From DATAFT01 sp035544635 (GTDB lineage Bacteria > Acidobacteriota > Thermoanaerobaculia > Multivoradales > Multivoraceae): DNA of 17,215 bases. Below, one piece after another: positions 7,208 to 17,215 of the stretch; the stretch's first letter is position 1; each line of letters opens with the position of its first letter. The position numbers were made by a program, and so were the translations under genes. Under the pieces are notes generated by a model. That model worked only from the letters and a program-made list of their open reading frames with translations, did not search any database and was not told the origin of the DNA. Location of the stretch: NCBI GenBank assembly GCA_035544635.1, contig DATKDQ010000318.1, forward strand, positions 1 to 17,215, read 5' to 3'.

Positions 7208-8148
7208 CACCTACCCCCGATGCCTTCCCGCGAAAGAAACTCGATCACGTCCTGCTCGAGGCCAAAGGCGTCGGGGGAGCTGAACCAGGCGCTCACCTGC
7301 TCCCGCCTGAACCAGGTCTCCTGCCGCTTGGCGTACCGGCGCGTCGCCCGAATGATCTCCACCATCGCCTCCTCCAGAGTGCACGCACCCTGCAGGTGGC
7401 GCAGCAACTGCCGATATCCGATGGCCTGAAACGCCGGTGCGCTGTCGGGAACCCCTCCGCGAAGCAGGTCGCCGATCTCCTCGAGCCACCCGCCCCTGAG
7501 CATCGCATGAGCCCGTGCGGCGATGCGATCGTACAAGAGCGCTCTCGGAAGCGTCAATCCAACCGAGAGCACTGGTAGTCGTTCTTCCGCGGACGGCTCG
7601 GCCTGCCAGCTCGATAGCGAACGACCGGTGGCCGCGACCACCTCCAGGGCGCGGAGCGTGCGCTGCCGATCGCCCGGCGGCAGGCGCCGGGCCGTGGCCG
7701 GATCGCGCTCGACCAGCTCGGCGCGCAGCGCCTCGAGACCCTCCCGCTCGAGCCGACGGCGCAGGGCATCGCGCACCGCGAGAGGTATGGGCGGCACGCC
7801 CGCGAGCCCACGAAAGAGCGCGCGCAGGTAGAAGCCGCTGCCGCCCACGACGATGGGGATGCGGCCGCGCGCGGCGATCTCGTCGATCGCGGTGCGGGCG
7901 CGGCGCGCGAACTCACCCGCCGAGAAGCGCTCGCACGGATCGAGGATGTCGAACAGATGGTGCGGCACCGCCGCGCGCGCGGCGAGGTCGGGCTTGGCGG
8001 TGCCGCGATCGAGGCCGCGGTAGACCTGGAGCGCGTCGGCGTTGACGATCTCGGCGGCGTAGCGGCGCGCCAGCGCGAGGGCGAGGCCGCTCTTCCCGGT
8101 GCAGGTGGGGCCCACCACCGCGACCGTGATCACGGCCCGATCGCTCAT
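7207..8148 (-). CDS. miaA: tRNA dimethylallyltransferase
   Basis: MiaA transfers the dimethylallyl group to N6 of A37 in tRNAs that read codons starting with U. The product is 313 residues, the normal family length. The P-loop is GPTCTGKS at 13-20 (usually GPTASGKS). NADALQVYRGLDRGTAKP follows the family's substrate-binding segment, then HHLFDILDP, VVGGSGFYLRAL and GDRQRTLRALEV. The C-terminal part has AIGYRQLLRHLQG and RATRRYAKRQETWFRR, both typical. The ATG at 8148 is supported by homology; the Shine-Dalgarno sequence is weak (GGGTG). It follows comEC by 50 bases and overlaps hfq at its stop. Confidence 0.96.
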   Translation of the reverse strand: MSDRAVITVAVVGPTCTGKSGLALALARRYAAEIVNADALQVYRGLDRGTAKPDLAARAAVPHHLFDILDPCERFSAGEFARRARTAIDEIAARGRIPIVVGGSGFYLRALFRGLAGVPPIPLAVRDALRRRLEREGLEALRAELVERDPATARRLPPGDRQRTLRALEVVAATGRSLSSWQAEPSAEERLPVLSVGLTLPRALLYDRIAARAHAMLRGGWLEEIGDLLRGGVPDSAPAFQAIGYRQLLRHLQGACTLEEAMVEIIRATRRYAKRQETWFRREQVSAWFSSPDAFGLEQDVIEFLSREGIGGR

Positions 8149-8198
8149 CGGCACCCAGTGTAGCGACCGAGGCCGTCCCCCCCGGCGGGGTGCCGCGC

Positions 8199-10550
8199 TC
8201 AGGGCGCGCCGAGCGATTCGAGCGCGAGTCGCGCCGGCCCCAGCCTCATCCGCTGCGTGCTCTCGCCGACCAGGCCCGGGGTACGGCCGGTGACGATCCG
8301 GAGCGGACCCGCGGGCCGCCAGCGCAGCCGGATCCAACCGTGTCGATCCGTCCGCAGCACCGGGATGCCGCGCCGCTCCAGCTTGCGCACCACGGAGTCC
8401 GACGGATGGCCGTAGGCGTTCCCCCGGCCGGCCGAGACCACCGCCCATCGCGGCGCCGCCGAGGCCAGGAACGGAAGGGACGTCGAGCTCCGGCTGCCGT
8501 GATGGGCGATCTTGAGCAGGTCGACCGGGCGCAGCACGCGTCGACGAACGAGCCTGGTCTCGATGTGGTCCGAGATGTCGCCGGTGAGAAGCAGAGACCG
8601 CCCGCCGGCGCTCGCTTCGAGCACCAACGACCGGTCGTTACCGGCGCCCTCCTCCCCGGGCGAAGGGTGGAGAACGGCGAAGCGGAACCGGCCCCACTCC
8701 ACGGCGTCGCCGCGCCACACCACGCGCAGGCGCGCACCGGCCCGGCCGAGCAGTCGGTCGAGGCACGGCGCTCCGCCCCAGCCGGGCGCGATCCAGACCT
8801 CGCCGATCGGCAGATAGGCCGCGATGTCCGCCAGCCCGGCGCAGTGGTCGGAGTCGGGATGAGACACCACGACCGCGTCGAGCGCCCGCACACCGAGCCG
8901 CGCCAGCGCCGGCAGCAGCACCCGCCCGCCGAAATCGCCCGCCGGCCAGCCGCCGCCGTCGACCAGGAGCGCGCGACGGCCGTCGCGCAGCAGGATCGCG
9001 TCGCCCTGCCCGACGTCGAGAACGACCACCTCGAAGTCCTGCGCGCGGAATCCGGGGAAGAGAAGGACGACCGCGGCGACGATCGACGCCGCGACGGCCA
9101 GCCGGCGCGGGCGCGCGGCGAGACCCAGCGCCAACGCCGCGACCGCGCACGCCGTGCCGGTGCCGAGCGCGATCGGAACGGACACCATCGGATGCGCCGG
9201 CAGCGCCGCGAGCCAGCCATACGGCCGCGCCAGGGGCTCGAAGAGAGCCACCAGTGCCATGCCCCAGCTCGGCTCGACCAGCGCCACCACTGCCCAGAGC
9301 AGTCCGAGCACCAGGCAGAGGCCGGTCCAGGGGACGCCGATCAAGTTGAGCGCGGCGCCGCCGAGTGGCACCAGGGAGAACGCGGGCACGGTGAACGGCA
9401 GGGTCGCGAGCTGGGCGCCGGCACCCACAGCGAGGGAGGTCGCCAGCGGTCCACCTCCCCACCGCCGCGCGAGAAAGGGCCCGAGCCCGACCACACCCGC
9501 CGTCGCCGCGACCGTGAGCTGGAACGACAGGTCGTAGACCAGCACCGGCGTCCCGGCCGCCAAGAGCCCGGCGGAGAGGGCCAGCGCGTTGATCGCGGAC
9601 GGCGATCGTCGAGAGAGCCTGGCCAGGATCATCGCGGTCAGCATGAACAGCGAGCGCAGGACGGTGGGGCCGAGCCCGACCAGGAGCGCGTACGCGCCGG
9701 CGACGGCCAGCGCGCAGGCCCCTCGGGCCGCCGGCCGGAGCAGGGCCGTGGCGGCCCAGACCACGCCGGCGATCAGGCCCACATGAAGACCCGAGACGGC
9801 GAACAGATGGGAGAGCCCGGTCCGCCGCAGCCCACGCTGCCAGTCTTCAGGTAGAGCCGCAGTGCGCCCGAGGAGGAGCCCCTCGAGCAGCGCGGAGCCG
9901 TTCCCTCCCCCCGGCCTGGCCCCGACGCCGAGACTCGCCAGCAGGCGAGCCCGCGCCCGGTCCACCGCCCCGCTCGCCCGCGGCGGGCCGGCGGCGGCCA
10001 CCCACCGCGCGCTCTTCACCCGCAGCCGCCAACCGCCGGTACGGATCGCGGGGTCGCCGTTGAGGAAGGCGAGCGGGGGGCGCAGGTATCCGCGAAGCCG
10101 GTAGGAGCCCGCCTCCGGGGGAGCCTGCGCCGACGAGACCACCGCTCGAGCACGCAGGTCGACCTCCTCCCGGCGCCCATCCTGCGACAGCGCTCGGATC
10201 CGGCCCGACGCCGTCCAGGAGCCGTCGCGCGGCTCCCAGGGCTCGTCCGGTGCGAACAGGGCCTCCACCGGCCGGTCGAGATCCCAGCCCGGGCTCGCCC
10301 GCATCCGCGCCACCCAAGACGCCTCGGCTCGCAGCAGTCCCAGCGAGAAGGTGGCCAGGGAGAGCCCGGGCTGGCCGCCGAGCACGCCGCCGAGCACGGC
10401 GAGCGCGAGCGGGAGCACGAGCGCCGGAGCGTACGCGAGCTGCGGCGCGAGGGCCGCGCCCGCCAGGAACGCGCCGACCGGAAGCACGGCCGGAGGCCAG
10501 CGGAGCGCCACTTCCTCCCAAGGACGGCAGGCAGGCTTGCGATCTGGCAC
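8199..10550 (-). CDS. comEC: ComEC/Rec2 family DNA uptake channel
   Basis: ComEC forms the inner-membrane channel that carries single-stranded DNA into the cell in natural transformation. The 783-residue product has the complete family architecture. Two N-terminal membrane segments flank a DUF4131 OB-like region (about 30-190). The multi-span Competence domain (about 220-490) contains the hallmark SHLFAVSGLHVGLIAG. A C-terminal metallo-beta-lactamase domain (about 505-740) starts at VVVLDVGQGDAILL and carries SHPDSDHCAG, LLLTGDIS and KIAHHGSRSS. It ends with NAYGHPSDSVVRKLERRG, normal for the family. The GTG at 10550 precedes a GTG at a GGAGGA-like site about 40 bases further in, so the exact start is uncertain. 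Nothing suggests decay. Its neighbours are not competence genes, which is common for comEC. Confidence 0.94.
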   Translation of the reverse strand: MPDRKPACRPWEEVALRWPPAVLPVGAFLAGAALAPQLAYAPALVLPLALAVLGGVLGGQPGLSLATFSLGLLRAEASWVARMRASPGWDLDRPVEALFAPDEPWEPRDGSWTASGRIRALSQDGRREEVDLRARAVVSSAQAPPEAGSYRLRGYLRPPLAFLNGDPAIRTGGWRLRVKSARWVAAAGPPRASGAVDRARARLLASLGVGARPGGGNGSALLEGLLLGRTAALPEDWQRGLRRTGLSHLFAVSGLHVGLIAGVVWAATALLRPAARGACALAVAGAYALLVGLGPTVLRSLFMLTAMILARLSRRSPSAINALALSAGLLAAGTPVLVYDLSFQLTVAATAGVVGLGPFLARRWGGGPLATSLAVGAGAQLATLPFTVPAFSLVPLGGAALNLIGVPWTGLCLVLGLLWAVVALVEPSWGMALVALFEPLARPYGWLAALPAHPMVSVPIALGTGTACAVAALALGLAARPRRLAVAASIVAAVVLLFPGFRAQDFEVVVLDVGQGDAILLRDGRRALLVDGGGWPAGDFGGRVLLPALARLGVRALDAVVVSHPDSDHCAGLADIAAYLPIGEVWIAPGWGGAPCLDRLLGRAGARLRVVWRGDAVEWGRFRFAVLHPSPGEEGAGNDRSLVLEASAGGRSLLLTGDISDHIETRLVRRRVLRPVDLLKIAHHGSRSSTSLPFLASAAPRWAVVSAGRGNAYGHPSDSVVRKLERRGIPVLRTDRHGWIRLRWRPAGPLRIVTGRTPGLVGESTQRMRLGPARLALESLGAP

Positions 10551-10598
10551 CGGGCGCCCCGCTCCCGGGGAGTCCTCGGCCCGACCTCGTGAAGAGCG

Positions 10599-11270
10599 CT
10601 ACCGGCCGCGCGGTCCGTCGGGCTCCGCGTCGGGCGAGAACAGTGACAAGAGCGGCAGGCCGGCGCGCCGCCGCAGCTCGCGCGACCGGAGCCGAGCGGC
10701 GGCGAGCGCTCTGTCCTCGGCGGTGAACCGTGCCCGCAGGCCCGCGACCCGCTCCTCCACCCAGGCGTCTAGCGCCGCCGCCGCCGCCGGGCCGAGGCGC
10801 TGCGCCGCCTCCTCGAGCATGCGATCGTCGATCGCCGCCAGCGCCGACTCGATGGCCGCCGCCTCCCCCTCGAGCGCGACGATCTGCTGCGCGAGCGCTG
10901 CGGCGCGCGGCCACTCGCTCGGGATCGCACTCGCCAGCGACCGCAGCCGGCGGGCGGAGTCGAACGCGGGCGGGCGCGCTCGGCGCACCGGGCCGGCGAG
11001 CTCCTCGGCCCGGCGCCAATGCGACTCGACGGCGCGGGCGCAGTAGCGCAGGCTGGAGACTCGATCCTCGACGCCGCGTTCGCGGCGCCGCGCGAAGATC
11101 TCGCTCAGCTCCGCGATGGCGAAGTCGAGCGGGATCCCGAGCGAGCGCCAGCGCTGTGCGACCTGCCAGTCCGCCGGAGACAAGAGCAGCGGCGCGCCGC
11201 GCAGCCGGATGAACGCCTCCTCGAGCGCCTGGAAGTAGCGGAGCTCCTCGCTGTCGGCCGCTCCCGCCAC
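10599..11270 (-). CDS. Conserved-looking helical protein of unknown function
   Basis: I do not recognise this 223-residue protein. It is cytoplasmic by appearance, with no signal peptide or membrane segment, and very rich in Ala, Arg, Leu and Glu. The N-terminal third looks structured: ELRYFQALEEAFIRLRGAPL, then LSPADWQVAQRWRSLGIPL, FAIAELSEIFARRRERG and VSSLRYCARAVESHW. That pattern of short helices followed by an aromatic-basic end recalls small DNA- or protein-binding helical domains, but this is only a resemblance. The rest is likely coiled coil (about 95-200). The GTG at 11270 begins 2 bases after the coaX stop, so the gene is probably translated together with coaX. Longer upstream readings of this frame run through coaX and are not credible. 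Confidence 0.7.
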   Translation of the reverse strand: MAGAADSEELRYFQALEEAFIRLRGAPLLLSPADWQVAQRWRSLGIPLDFAIAELSEIFARRRERGVEDRVSSLRYCARAVESHWRRAEELAGPVRRARPPAFDSARRLRSLASAIPSEWPRAAALAQQIVALEGEAAAIESALAAIDDRMLEEAAQRLGPAAAAALDAWVEERVAGLRARFTAEDRALAAARLRSRELRRRAGLPLLSLFSPDAEPDGPRGR

Positions 11271-11272
11271 GT

Positions 11273-12073
11273 TCAGCGCCGGTTCCGCTCGCAGATCAGC
11301 CGCAGGCCGGTGAGCGTGAGGTGAGCATCCACCTCGCCCAGGAAGCGCGATCCCGACGCGATGAGCTCGGCCTGCCCACCGGTGGCGACCACCGGACACG
11401 GCGTCGGCAGCTCGGCCAGCAGCCGCTCCAGGATGCCGTCGACCAGGCCGATATAGCCGTAGTACAGACCCGCCTGCATCGCCTCCGCCGTGTTCTTTCC
11501 GAGGACGCGCTCCGGCTGCCGCACGTCGACTTTGTACAGCCGCGAGGCCCGGGCGAAGAGCGCCTCGGCCGAGATCACGAGTCCCGGCGCGATCACGCCG
11601 CCGACGTAGGCGCCGCTGGCGTCGACCACGTCGAAGGTGGTCGCCGTTCCGAAGTCGACGGCGACCACCGGAGCGCCCCATCGCGCCTTCGCCGCCACCG
11701 CGTTCACCACCCGGTCGGCCCCCACCTCGTGCGGATTGTCGTAGTGGATCTCGATGCCGGGGTCGAGCCCCGGCTCGACGAAGAGCGGGGTGATCTCGAA
11801 GTAGCGCCGCGCGAAGCGCTCGAGATGACGGTTCACGGGCGGAACCACCGACGACACCATCACCTCCTCGACCCGATCCGTGGTGATGCCGCCATGCTGA
11901 AAGAGCGGCAGCAGGAGCGCCGCGTATTCGTCGGCGGTGCGCTGCGCCTCGCTCGAGACGCGTAAGTCGAGCACCAGTTGTTCGCCGTGGAACAGCCCGA
12001 ACACCGAGGTGGTGTTCCCGACGTCGACGACGAGAATGAGGCCGGTCTGCCTGCTCGCCCTGCGTGCGCTCAT
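11273..12073 (-). CDS. coaX: Type III pantothenate kinase
   Basis: CoaX phosphorylates pantothenate, the first step of coenzyme A synthesis. The 266-residue product has the acetate/sugar-kinase-like fold. Phosphate-binding DVGNTTSVFGLF starts at residue 17, followed by DEYAALLLPLF, YDNPHEVGADRVVNAVAA, VDFGTATTFDVVD and GGVIAPGLVIS, all family signatures. ATGGQAELI near the C-terminus is also typical. Type III enzymes are not inhibited by coenzyme A and need a monovalent cation; this is family knowledge. The ATG at 12073 overlaps the birA stop by four bases (ATGA), which gives about 11 residues before the first strand. The birA-coaX pair is common in bacteria. Confidence 0.97.
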   Translation of the reverse strand: MSARRASRQTGLILVVDVGNTTSVFGLFHGEQLVLDLRVSSEAQRTADEYAALLLPLFQHGGITTDRVEEVMVSSVVPPVNRHLERFARRYFEITPLFVEPGLDPGIEIHYDNPHEVGADRVVNAVAAKARWGAPVVAVDFGTATTFDVVDASGAYVGGVIAPGLVISAEALFARASRLYKVDVRQPERVLGKNTAEAMQAGLYYGYIGLVDGILERLLAELPTPCPVVATGGQAELIASGSRFLGEVDAHLTLTGLRLICERNRR

Positions 12074-12846
12074 TCCACGATCTCCCCGCTGGCCACTCGC
12101 CGCTCGCCGCCGTCCACGGCGAGGCGAAGGAACCCCCGCTCGTCGAAGCCCAGGAAAACGCCCTCGAGATCCTCGTGCGCCACGCGACAGCGCAGCGTCT
12201 GGCCCGGCCGGTGCACCGTCAGCTCCTCGTAGGCCTGGCGCGCGTAGTCGGCGTCGCCGGCGTGCGCCCTCTCCACCGCCACGGCCTCGACCAGGTCGGC
12301 GATCAACTCCGGCAGCGGCGGCAGCGGATCGAGCACCTCCCGCAGCGAGATCGCGATGGGCGTCGGCAGCTCACGCCGGAGGTGGCCGTGATTCACACCG
12401 AAGCCGATGATCGCCGCCGCGGTCGAAGCTTCGCGGGAGATCGACTCGATCAGGATACCGCCGAGCTTGCGGCCGTCGACCTGGAGATCGTTCGGCCACT
12501 TGAGTCGCACCGGGCAGCCCAGCCGCCGGAGCGCCCGCGCCAGCCCGACGCCCACCAGGAGCGGCAGCGTCTGCAGCTCGGCCTCGTCGACAGCCGCCAG
12601 CAGCGTCACGTAGACGCCCAGGCCGCGCCGGCTCACCCAGCTCCGACCCTGGCGGCCGCGTCCGGCGGTCTGCTCGAGCGCGACGATCACCACTTCGGGG
12701 CAGGGGCCGGGGCCGGTCCAGGCCTCCTCGAGCAGGCGCCGGGCCAGCGTGTTGGTCGAGTCGACGCACTCGGCGACGATGACGTTCGAAGCCTCGATTC
12801 CCGGACGCGACGCCAGGGCGCGGGCGACGTCCGCGAGATCGCTCAA
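12070..12846 (-). CDS. birA: Biotin-protein ligase without DNA-binding domain
   Basis: This enzyme activates biotin with ATP and attaches it to the carrier lysine of biotin-dependent carboxylases. The 258-residue protein starts directly with the catalytic domain: DSTNTLARRL at 29-38, the adenylate loop GRGRQGRSW at 62-70, and KWPNDLQVDGRKLGGILIE from 116. IIGFGVNHG and a C-terminal SH3-like part (GQTLRCRVAHEDLEGVFLGF) follow. The N-terminal winged helix of E. coli BirA is absent, so it is a group I ligase that should not repress biotin genes. The ATG at 12846 overlaps the stop of the receiver-domain gene (ATGA), and its own stop overlaps coaX the same way. No biotin-dependent carboxylase gene is in the window. 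Confidence 0.96.
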   Translation of the reverse strand: MSDLADVARALASRPGIEASNVIVAECVDSTNTLARRLLEEAWTGPGPCPEVVIVALEQTAGRGRQGRSWVSRRGLGVYVTLLAAVDEAELQTLPLLVGVGLARALRRLGCPVRLKWPNDLQVDGRKLGGILIESISREASTAAAIIGFGVNHGHLRRELPTPIAISLREVLDPLPPLPELIADLVEAVAVERAHAGDADYARQAYEELTVHRPGQTLRCRVAHEDLEGVFLGFDERGFLRLAVDGGERRVASGEIVE

Positions 12847-13490
12847 TCGTCCTCCGGCTCTCCGTCGAGCCCGCGCCTCGCCTCGGCGCTCCGCGGCACC
12901 TTCGCGACGGCCGCCCCGCCGAGCAGCTCCCTCGCCACCCGTTCGAGCACGGCCTCGCCGCCGATCGCGAGCACGCGGCGCGCGATGCGATCGACCTCCG
13001 CGTCGGACAGCCCTGGCGCCGGCACGTCCTCGTGACCGTGAGCAGGCTCCGACGTCCGGACGGCGGCCGCAGCGGGAGGCGCCGCCGCGCGAACCGCCGA
13101 GGCTCCTCGCGGGGGCGTCTCGGCAGGGACCGGACCCAGCAGCTCCTCGACCTTGCGCAGCAGCTCGTCGGGCATGAACGGCTTGCGCAGCACGCCGTCG
13201 GCGCGCGCCGCCGTCGCGCTGGCCGCATCGAACGGCTCGAAGGTGCCGACGACGAGCAGGACGCGCAACCCCGGTTGCTCGCTCTTCGCCTCGCGGCAGA
13301 GCGCGTAGCCGTCGCCCCCGGGCATGTGCACGTCGGCGATCAGGAGCTGCGGCGCGGCGTCACGCAGCTTGGCAAGCGCCTCGCGGCCGTCGGCCACCGC
13401 CTCGAGGCGCGCCCCGCGCGCCGCGAGCGCACTCTGAGCCGCCTCGCGAATCGACAAACTGTCGTCGGCGATCAGGATTCTCTCGGTCAT
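12843..13490 (-). CDS. Receiver-domain response regulator with helical tail, no DNA-binding domain
   Basis: The product (215 residues) has an N-terminal CheY-like receiver domain (about 3-117). The acidic pair is Asp9-Asp10, the phosphoacceptor Asp53 (IADVHMPGGDGY), the switch residue about Thr83 (VVGTFEP) and the invariant Lys103 (LRKPF). A Pro/Ala-rich linker (about 118-165) leads to a short helical tail (LSDAEVDRIARRVLAIGGEA, then VLERVARELL) that could dimerise or bind a partner. There is no output DNA-binding or enzymatic domain. The ATG at 13490 has GAGGCGG about ten bases upstream; the frame is open upstream but that reading lacks support. It precedes birA with a four-base overlap. No histidine kinase is in the window, so its partner is unknown. 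Confidence 0.88.
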   Translation of the reverse strand: MTERILIADDSLSIREAAQSALAARGARLEAVADGREALAKLRDAAPQLLIADVHMPGGDGYALCREAKSEQPGLRVLLVVGTFEPFDAASATAARADGVLRKPFMPDELLRKVEELLGPVPAETPPRGASAVRAAAPPAAAAVRTSEPAHGHEDVPAPGLSDAEVDRIARRVLAIGGEAVLERVARELLGGAAVAKVPRSAEARRGLDGEPEDD

Positions 13491-13505
13491 CTGAGCCGCC
13501 TCGAA

Positions 13506-13518
13506 TCGGGATTCCCGA
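13506..13518. repeat. Short inverted repeat upstream of the receiver-domain gene
   Basis: TCGGG and CCCGA form a perfect five-base stem around a three-base loop ATT, about 16 bases upstream of the ATG at 13490. It lies beside the ribosome site and in the same 75-base space as the longer palindrome at 13540-13559. It could be an operator half or a leader hairpin; chance is not excluded. Confidence 0.3.
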
Positions 13519-13539
13519 GTGCTTCCGCGCCGCGCTGCC

Positions 13540-13559
13540 GCCGCCGGCATGCCGGCGGC
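13540..13559. repeat. Perfect 20-base palindrome after the mutase small-subunit gene
   Basis: The two ten-base halves are exact reverse complements centred on GCATGC (arms GCCGCCGGC / GCCGGCGGC). The palindrome lies six bases past the stop of the B12-binding subunit gene. As RNA it would make a very stable GC hairpin, as expected of a terminator stem, but the bases after it on the minus strand (GGCAGCGCGG) contain no U-run. It may instead protect the mutase message from 3' decay, attenuate read-through into the receiver gene, or bind a dimeric protein. Confidence 0.5.
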
Positions 13560-13565
13560 CGGGCG

Positions 13566-13967
13566 CTACTTCTTGGCCAGCCGCGCGCGCAGGTAGTCCA
13601 CGATCGCCTGCGTGGTGGTGCCGGGGAGGAAGATCTCGTCGATTCCCGCCTGCTTGAGCCCGGCGATGTCGCGCTCGGGGATGATGCCGCCAGCGAACAC
13701 CAGGACGTCGCCGGCGCCCTCGTCGGCGAGCAGCCGCGTGACGTCCGGCAGCAGACTGTTGTGGGCCCCCGAGAGGATCGAGAGCCCGACCGCGTCGACG
13801 TCCTCCTGCACGGCAGCCGCGACGATCTGCTCCGGGGTCTGACGCAGGCCGGAGTAGATGACCTCGAAGCCGGCGTCCCGAAGCGAACGCGCCACCACCT
13901 TGGCGCCGCGGTCGTGACCGTCGAGCCCCGGCTTGGCGATCAGCACGCGATGTGGCGCCTCACCCAT
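13566..13967 (-). CDS. Acyl-CoA mutase small subunit, B12-binding (IcmB-like)
   Basis: This 133-residue protein is a stand-alone cobalamin-binding domain, the size of IcmB of isobutyryl-CoA mutase. The base-off signature is complete: GLDGHDRG with His18 as the lower cobalt ligand, then LSILSGAH near residue 62 and VFAGGIIPE near 90, forming the nucleotide-tail pocket. FLPGTTTQAIVDYL near the C-terminus is also typical. It pairs with the large subunit encoded upstream to form the mutase. The ATG at 13967 has an excellent GGAGGGAG ribosome site. A hairpin (13976-14000) runs into that site. The gene lies about 100 bases after the large-subunit gene. Databases would probably call it methylmalonyl-CoA mutase C-terminal domain; the substrate is discussed under the large subunit. 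Confidence 0.93.
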   Translation of the reverse strand: MGEAPHRVLIAKPGLDGHDRGAKVVARSLRDAGFEVIYSGLRQTPEQIVAAAVQEDVDAVGLSILSGAHNSLLPDVTRLLADEGAGDVLVFAGGIIPERDIAGLKQAGIDEIFLPGTTTQAIVDYLRARLAKK

Positions 13968-13975
13968 CGACTCCC

Positions 13976-14000
13976 TCCGGGGCCAGGACTATACCCCGAA
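13976..14000 (-). promoter_or_regulatory. Hairpin touching the ribosome site of the small-subunit gene
   Basis: On the minus strand TTCGGGG pairs with CCCCGGA (seven pairs, one G-T) around an 11-base loop. The 3' arm includes the first bases of the GGAGGGAG ribosome site for the ATG at 13967. The loop contains TATAGT, a possible -10 box, but no matching -35 is seen 16-18 bases upstream. The other part of this 100-base space has only a loose CCGCAC/GTGCGG pairing (14030-14062). A translational control role is inference. Confidence 0.35.
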
Positions 14001-14069
14001 AGAGAGACACTCACCGATGCCGCGAAGGGCCGCACCAACGAGAGTCGGCGAGCGGCGTGCGGAATGGGT

Positions 14070-17179
<3,110 letters not shown>

Positions 17180-17215
17180 CGACCCCCTCCGGACGCCCCG
17201 ATCCCGGGACGTTTC

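Noticed and set aside
8149..8198. CCCC-GCC-GGGG hairpin after comEC as a terminator, and a TACACT box as a miaA promoter
   Set aside because: The stem is only four bases with no U-run, and the box has no -35 partner at usable spacing. Both are expected by chance in this composition.
8190..9854. 554-codon plus-strand frame opposite comEC
   Set aside because: Codon-aligned complement of comEC; the translation is an Arg/Gly/His/Gln-rich string without domain features.
12070..12846. BirA as a biotin repressor
   Set aside because: The protein begins at the catalytic domain; there is no room for the winged helix-turn-helix that repressor-type BirA carries.
13988..13993. TATAGT as a promoter -10 box for the small-subunit gene
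   Set aside because: Five of six bases match, but nothing like TTGACA is found 16-18 bases upstream and there is no extended -10. It is kept only as a note within the hairpin.

Overview
The window is a dense stretch of a GC-rich bacterial chromosome (by eye roughly 68-70% G+C). All 14 genes I can support lie on the minus strand, so transcription runs from high to low coordinates. I see no tRNA or rRNA gene, CRISPR array, transposase, prophage gene or attachment site, and no gene-free stretch as long as 300 bases. The gene content suggests a Gram-negative-type organism: Hfq, a sigma-54 activator, a lipobox protein and a full-length DnaE of the E. coli size class. The order and style fit Acidobacteriota (Thermoanaerobaculia-like) or Myxococcota/Deltaproteobacteria-type genomes. 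This assignment is an inference; no marker gene settles it.

In transcription order, the right part (17179 down to 13566) carries an NtrC-type sigma-54-dependent response regulator whose stop codon overlaps the start of a B12-dependent acyl-CoA mutase large subunit. The separate small B12-binding subunit follows about 100 bases later. Family searches would probably label this pair methylmalonyl-CoA mutase. However, the two residues that bind the free carboxylate in that enzyme are Phe and Gln here, as in isobutyryl-CoA mutase. The spaces on either side of the small-subunit gene hold clear inverted repeats.

The middle part (13490 down to 10599) is a tightly overlapped group: an orphan receiver-domain protein, a BirA biotin ligase without the DNA-binding domain, a type III pantothenate kinase (CoaX) and an unrecognised helical protein. 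Two ATGA stop/start overlaps and one 2-base gap tie these four together. ComEC (DNA uptake channel), MiaA (tRNA isopentenyl transfer) and Hfq follow, with miaA and hfq overlapping.

The left part (7011 to 1) has a lipoprotein with TPR-like repeats and an S-layer-homology-like module, whose likely start lies inside hfq. It is followed 5 bases later by dnaE, encoding the replicative DNA polymerase III alpha subunit with a complete PHP metal site. Next come an isochorismatase-fold hydrolase, a DUF4202 protein and the first part of an unrecognised exported protein that runs off the left edge.

No defence island or obviously new multi-gene system is visible. The observations most worth following are the IcmA-like active site in a mutase translationally coupled to a sigma-54 regulator, the structured spaces around the small-subunit gene, and the TPR/SLH-like lipoprotein wedged between hfq and dnaE.
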